Of a DNA stretch of 64,000 bases, positions 60,410-64,000 are shown piece after piece. The translations under genes and the position numbers were made by a program. The notes under the pieces were generated by a model. The model was not told where the DNA came from. It did not search any database and worked only from the letters and a program-made list of their open reading frames with translations. The stretch spans positions 491,406-555,405 of the forward strand of contig NZ_CABVOU010000027.1 in the NCBI RefSeq assembly GCF_902500215.1, in the 5' to 3' direction. This DNA comes from Halomonas lysinitropha. GTDB taxonomy: Bacteria; Pseudomonadota; Gammaproteobacteria; Pseudomonadales; Halomonadaceae. Each line of letters opens with the position of its first letter. The first letter of the stretch is position 1.

Positions 60410-61519
60410 GTGATCGAGGAACGCTCAACCCGCCTGCTGGAACAGCTGGAGAGCCGCGCCGCGGCCTTGCTGGGCGTATTGCGGGAATCCCGCGTCCAGC
60501 AGAGTGCTTTGCATAGCCGGCTGGCCGAGCTGGAACGCCGTCGCGTCGAGCTTGAGGCCATCAATGCCGAGCTGGGCGCCGAGGCTCGCGAGGAGCAGGC
60601 CGCCCGGGAGGCCCTGGCGCTGCGCTGCGGCGAACTGGAAGCACGTCTCGTTGAACTGGAAGCCACCCGCCTGGAGCTCACCGAGGAGAACCGCGAGCTC
60701 GATGAGCAGAACCGCGAACTCGAGGCGCACAATCGTCGCCTTCTCGAGCGCGAGCCCGCTGAGGCCGGGACGCCACTCTTCCATCGCCAGTCGCGCCGTG
60801 CCCAGGGGCTCTCTGCACTGATCGGCCATCGCCCCAGACAGCCTGAAGCCGATGGCGTCGCTCCCGAGCAGCCCGGGACCCCGGTGTCGGAACCGGTTGC
60901 AGATGCCGCCGAGCCCGTTGCCGAACCGAACGTGCCAGCCGCGACCCCTCCCGAAACGGGGGCCCCTGGGGAGATTGCACCTGAAGAAGCGCCATCGCCC
61001 CAGGCACTGCTTGATCAGTGGTATCAGCGCTATTCCTCTACCTTCTTCAAGGGTCATACCCGGCCGCTCAAGGTCGGCATTCACGAGGAGCTGGCCGAGC
61101 GGGAATCCTGGGCCGAGAAGCTGGTGCGCCGGGCGCTGGCGTGCTACGTCAACCTGCCGCGGTATCTCAAGTCGGTGCGCGAGGGGGCTGAGCGCCTTGA
61201 TCTGGCCGGTGAGCCGGCTGGCCGGGTGGATGCCGCGGCCGCCGAGCATGCCCGCAAGAAGCTCGAGCGCTTGCAGGCCGACCGCCGGCAGAAGGGGCGC
61301 CCGGTCCGGCAGCGTGGCAACAAGAAGTTGGATACCGCCAAGGACGGCAAGCCCTCGGCCGAAGTCCCCCGGCCCGACGCTGCCAGGGCGGCCGCTCCCC
61401 CCCCAAACCGGGCTCCCACCGCGGCCGAGGGTGCCGGACAAGACGCCCCTAGGGGCAGTGAACCCGCCACCCTGGAAGAGAAGCTTTCCGCTCTGCTTGC
61501 CAAACACAACCAGCGTTGA
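60410..61519 (+). CDS. ProQ/FinO-domain RNA chaperone with N-terminal coiled coil
   Basis: A 369-residue protein. Residues 1-115 form a long heptad-rich coiled coil (LEQLESRAAALLGVLRESR... ENRELDEQNRELEAHNRR). A Pro/Glu/Ala-rich linker (120-195) follows. A FinO/ProQ domain occupies about 197-290, with RPLKVGIHEELAE, YVNLPRYLKSVREGAERLDLAGEPAGRV and AEHARKKL as key segments. A basic, disordered tail ends the protein. E. coli ProQ has its FinO domain at the N-terminus and a Tudor-like tail, so the architecture differs. A GTG start at 60410 has GGAGG 8 nt upstream. Probably an sRNA/mRNA-binding regulator. Confidence 0.82.
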   Translation: MIEERSTRLLEQLESRAAALLGVLRESRVQQSALHSRLAELERRRVELEAINAELGAEAREEQAAREALALRCGELEARLVELEATRLELTEENRELDEQNRELEAHNRRLLEREPAEAGTPLFHRQSRRAQGLSALIGHRPRQPEADGVAPEQPGTPVSEPVADAAEPVAEPNVPAATPPETGAPGEIAPEEAPSPQALLDQWYQRYSSTFFKGHTRPLKVGIHEELAERESWAEKLVRRALACYVNLPRYLKSVREGAERLDLAGEPAGRVDAAAAEHARKKLERLQADRRQKGRPVRQRGNKKLDTAKDGKPSAEVPRPDAARAAAPPPNRAPTAAEGAGQDAPRGSEPATLEEKLSALLAKHNQR

Positions 61520-61712
61520 CCTGCTGACTTGCTCTCGTCATATTCGCGGGGCATGATGAAACTGCTCATCGTGCCAGGTGTCTGATTCGCATGCCGGATC
61601 GCCATGGCAGGCCGAACGGGTATTGGGCTCGCCGGGATGGCGCCCGCATCGCAAGGGCAGGGGGAAGCGCCGAATAAGGAAGGTGCGCAGCGAAGGAAAA
61701 CAGTGTTTTTTC

Positions 61713-61742
61713 TTGTTGCGTTCCCGTATATCCCGGTATAGA
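61713..61742 (+). promoter_or_regulatory. Candidate sigma-70 promoter of the porin gene
   Basis: TTGTTG (61713-61718) and TATAGA (61737-61742) are separated by 18 bp. The implied leader is about 180 nt and contains the hairpin CCTCCCGGGAGG (about 61806-61817). The 193 bp before the promoter (61520-61712) show no recognisable gene. Long porin leaders are common targets of base-pairing sRNAs. Confidence 0.5.
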
Positions 61743-61928
61743 GTTCCTCTTGCGAGCATTGGACTATAACAAGGCTTTGCCGAGGTCTGGCTCGCGACCT
61801 GCCACCTCCCGGGAGGGAGCCCGCAGGCACGAGAACCGGCACCAAGACCGGCCAAGCCCGCTGACCCGCTCATCAAGAACGGGCAGCCACGATCGAAACA
61901 GCAAGCTAGTCAATAAGGAACCATCGCA

Positions 61929-63014
61929 ATGAAAAAGACACTGTTAGCGACTGCTATCGCCGGTGCCCTGGCCGCTTCCGGCGCCCAGGCTGCCACCGTC
62001 TACAACGAAGACGGCACCAAGCTCGACATCTACGGCAATATCCAGATTGCCTACTACAACACTGATTCTGCTGTCTTCGACAACGAAGGCACACTCACAG
62101 GTACTGATTCCGCTGACCAAATCGCCGACAACGGTACTACCTTCGGCTTTGCCGCCGAGCACGTCATCTCCGACGGCTTGAGCGGCTACCTGAAGCTCGA
62201 GCTCGACGACATCAAGGCCGATGAAATGGCCACCGCCAATGATGCCAATGATTCGGGTGATACTGCCTACGTCGGCCTGAAGGGCAACTTCGGTGATGTT
62301 CGTCTCGGTTCCTACGACCAGCTGATCGACGACTGGATCCAGGATCCGATCACCAACAACGAAGGCTTCGACGTCTCCGACTCCACCACTGCTCATGGTG
62401 ACGGCGGCAATCAGCAGACCGACAAGGTGACCTACACCTCGCCGTCCTTCAGCGGCATGCAGTTCGCCGTGGGTACTCAGTACAAGGGTGATTCCGAGTC
62501 TGAGAACCTTGAGGACTCCGGCAACGCTTCCTTCTTTGGTGGCGCCAAGTACACCGCCGGTGCCTTCTCCATTGCCGCTGTCTACGACAACCTGGATAAC
62601 GTCCAGTACATCGACGGCAATGGTGATGTCGATAGCGTAGGCGACCAGTACGGCGTGACCGCCCAGTACACCGTTGATACCCTGCGCGTGTCCGCCAAGG
62701 TCGAGCGCTTCGATTCCGACATCTCTGGTAGCGACAGCACCAATTTCTACGGCCTGGGTGCTCGCTACGGCTACGGCAATGGCGATATCTACGCGGCCTA
62801 CCAGTATATCGACGTGGGCGCCGGCACCTTCCTCTCCGAGCTGGACGAGATCATCCAGGACGAGCAGGATCGTGACGAGACCTACAACGAGGTCATTCTC
62901 GGCGCCAACTACAGCATCTCCGATGCCATGTATGTCTGGTCCGAAGTGGCTTGGTACGATCGCGAAGGTGACGATGGCGACGGCGTCGGCGTCGGCGTGA
63001 CCTACCTGTTCTAA
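61929..63014 (+). CDS. Outer-membrane porin (OmpC-like trimeric family)
   Basis: A 361-residue general porin with a signal peptide (MKKTLLATAIAGALAASGAQA, cleavage after AQA at 21). The mature start ATVYNEDGTKLDIYGNIQIAYYN, a 16-strand alternating pattern and the terminal Phe (GVGVGVTYLF) are typical of gram-negative porins. The protein is rich in Asp and Glu, in keeping with a halophilic outer surface. AAGGA lies about 7 nt before the ATG. Its codon and base use is less GC-rich than its neighbours, as in many highly expressed genes. Specificity is unknown. Confidence 0.93.
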   Translation: MKKTLLATAIAGALAASGAQAATVYNEDGTKLDIYGNIQIAYYNTDSAVFDNEGTLTGTDSADQIADNGTTFGFAAEHVISDGLSGYLKLELDDIKADEMATANDANDSGDTAYVGLKGNFGDVRLGSYDQLIDDWIQDPITNNEGFDVSDSTTAHGDGGNQQTDKVTYTSPSFSGMQFAVGTQYKGDSESENLEDSGNASFFGGAKYTAGAFSIAAVYDNLDNVQYIDGNGDVDSVGDQYGVTAQYTVDTLRVSAKVERFDSDISGSDSTNFYGLGARYGYGNGDIYAAYQYIDVGAGTFLSELDEIIQDEQDRDETYNEVILGANYSISDAMYVWSEVAWYDREGDDGDGVGVGVTYLF

Positions 63015-63055
63015 ATTCTCTGGCAGGGCAGCCCTGCTTGATGAATGGAACACCG

Positions 63056-63083
63056 AAAGCCGATCCTCAGGGGTCGGCTTTTT
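63056..63083 (+). terminator. Terminator after porin
   Basis: An 11-bp stem (AAAGCCGATCC / GGGTCGGCTTT, one G-U pair) with loop TCAG, followed directly by TT and CATTG, 42 bp after the porin stop. A textbook intrinsic terminator. Confidence 0.85.
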
Positions 63084-63104
63084 CATTGTCTGATGCGAGG
63101 TTCC

Positions 63105-64000
63105 ATGAAACAGCCGATTTTCACTGCCAGCCTGGTAGCGCTGGGCCTGTCCTTCGGCAGCGCCGCGGCGCTGGCCAGCGAAATGGAAGAGCGTTTCCGT
63201 GAAGAAGGCAAGCAGCTCGACCTTACCGGCTTCCTGCAGTCCGAGAACGATGCCCGCAGCCGCAGCTTTCTCTACGGTAGCCCCCATGAGCATGACTTCA
63301 CGGTCAACGAGTCCGGTAACTACCTGTTCGAGAGCCGCGTGCCGGGTGGGTTTTCCGAAGACTACCGCGTAGCCGCGGTGCTGCTTGACGACCAGGGACA
63401 AGAGATCGCGCGTGGCGAGGCACTGGGACAGAACGGCGGGCTGGCCATGCGGCAGCGCCTGCAGCCGGGTGACTACACGCTACGCGTGGAGGGCCGCAAA
63501 TACGGCACTCGCAGCAGGGCAGGCAGCAGCTTCTATATCACCGTCACTGGCCTGGATGACCAGGGCCGTCGCGTGGAAGATGGCGTCAGCGATGGTCAGG
63601 GGTTTGCCTTCATCGGTAACGGCCGTGAGGGCAGTCGCAGCGTCTTTGTGCGCGGCGATGACGACGTGGCGACCCTTGGCGCCTCGAGGGGGAAAGCGAC
63701 TGCGGGTGCCGCAGCGGCGACCGCAGACGCCAGCAGTGCATCGCCAGAGGTCGCGGAAACCGCTGGCCAGGCGGCGCAAGCCCCGGCAACCCAAGAGGCC
63801 AAAGGATCGCCGCGCAGTTTCGAGACCATTGTCACTGACGTCAAGATTCGGGCGAGCGGTGAGGTGCTGACCTTCGAGGTCGCCGAGCCGGGCACCATTG
63901 CCATCACCACCTCGACCTACCCCAGTGGCTATGAAGATACCTACCGGATCGAGCTCGAGGTGCTGGACGAGAACGGCCGTGTGGTGGCAGAAGGCTCCGG
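63105..64000 (+). CDS. Secreted repeat protein, 3'-partial
   Basis: An open frame of 298 codons with no stop runs off the right edge. A signal peptide (MKQPIFTASLVALGLSFGSAAALA, cleavage near residue 25) follows a GCGAGG ribosome site 4 nt before the ATG. Residues 64-105 (FTVNESGNYLFESRVPGGFSEDYRVAAVLLDDQGQEIARGE) recur in diverged form at 257-297, which suggests repeated beta-sandwich domains like bacterial pre-peptidase C-terminal or carbohydrate-binding modules. An Ala/Pro/Glu-rich linker (about 195-235) separates them. Position after the porin terminator suggests its own transcript or read-through. Function not recognised. Confidence 0.78.
   Translation, partial: MKQPIFTASLVALGLSFGSAAALASEMEERFREEGKQLDLTGFLQSENDARSRSFLYGSPHEHDFTVNESGNYLFESRVPGGFSEDYRVAAVLLDDQGQEIARGEALGQNGGLAMRQRLQPGDYTLRVEGRKYGTRSRAGSSFYITVTGLDDQGRRVEDGVSDGQGFAFIGNGREGSRSVFVRGDDDVATLGASRGKATAGAAAATADASSASPEVAETAGQAAQAPATQEAKGSPRSFETIVTDVKIRASGEVLTFEVAEPGTIAITTSTYPSGYEDTYRIELEVLDENGRVVAEGS

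Overview
The window is a 64 kb chromosomal segment from a GC-rich gammaproteobacterium, most likely Halomonadaceae (Halomonas-like). This rests on gene content and conserved neighbourhoods (nrdR-ribD-ribB-ribH-nusB-thiL-pgpA, yrfG-hslR-hslO-pckA, rppH-ptsP-lgt-thyA-folA), a classical OmpC-type porin and dispersed REP-like intergenic repeats. No rRNA, tRNA, prophage or CRISPR array was seen. Functions come from motifs and family knowledge read by eye; nothing was aligned or searched.

Left part (1-13.9 kb). An OpgB-like phosphoglycerol transferase enters from the left edge; its C-terminus looks like an ILEI/FAM3-type domain. A beta-CASP metallo-beta-lactamase RNase follows. Next comes a long same-strand inorganic-sulfur locus: two tandem persulfide-dioxygenase-like MBL proteins, a DUF442 phosphatase/sulfurtransferase-like protein, a SulP anion permease, a split YeeE/YedE sulfur transporter, and a TsdB/TsdA-like dihaem cytochrome pair for thiosulfate oxidation. 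A strong bidirectional terminator then separates it from a convergent dsbG. An Rpn-family nuclease and a PCu(A)C copper chaperone close the region.

Middle (14-30 kb). The riboflavin/nusB/thiL/pgpA cluster carries a RibB whose GTP cyclohydrolase II half is degenerate, and the riboflavin synthase gene expected between ribD and ribB is absent. DUF945 and a Lon-type protease follow. A TnpB-only IS200/IS605-family element then sits directly against a TRAP permease gene that has lost its 5' end. Beyond it are a prephenate-dehydratase-like ORF, a nucleotidyltransferase with a possibly frameshifted partner, a Gfo/Idh/MocA oxidoreductase and nudE.

Right part (30-64 kb). Housekeeping and stress genes (yrfG, hslR, hslO, pckA, periplasmic msrB, tex, gshA, dsbB) precede a kynurenine-formamidase-like hydrolase and a five-gene LivFGMHK-type ABC transporter on the minus strand. 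After that come rsd/algQ, an RND efflux adaptor/permease pair, mdh, a HAD phosphatase and the rppH-ptsP-lgt-thyA-folA neighbourhood. That neighbourhood contains extra genes: a TANGO2-like NRDE protein, a membrane-tethered receiver protein with a decayed histidine-kinase helix, and a MntA/HEPN-like pair between lgt and thyA. The window ends with a coiled-coil ProQ/FinO protein, a porin with a long leader, and a secreted repeat protein cut by the right edge.

The most interesting items are the OpgB-ILEI fusion, the integrated sulfur locus, the TnpB element with its inferred guide, the membrane receiver protein, the coiled-coil ProQ protein and a long dispersed intergenic repeat present in two copies.
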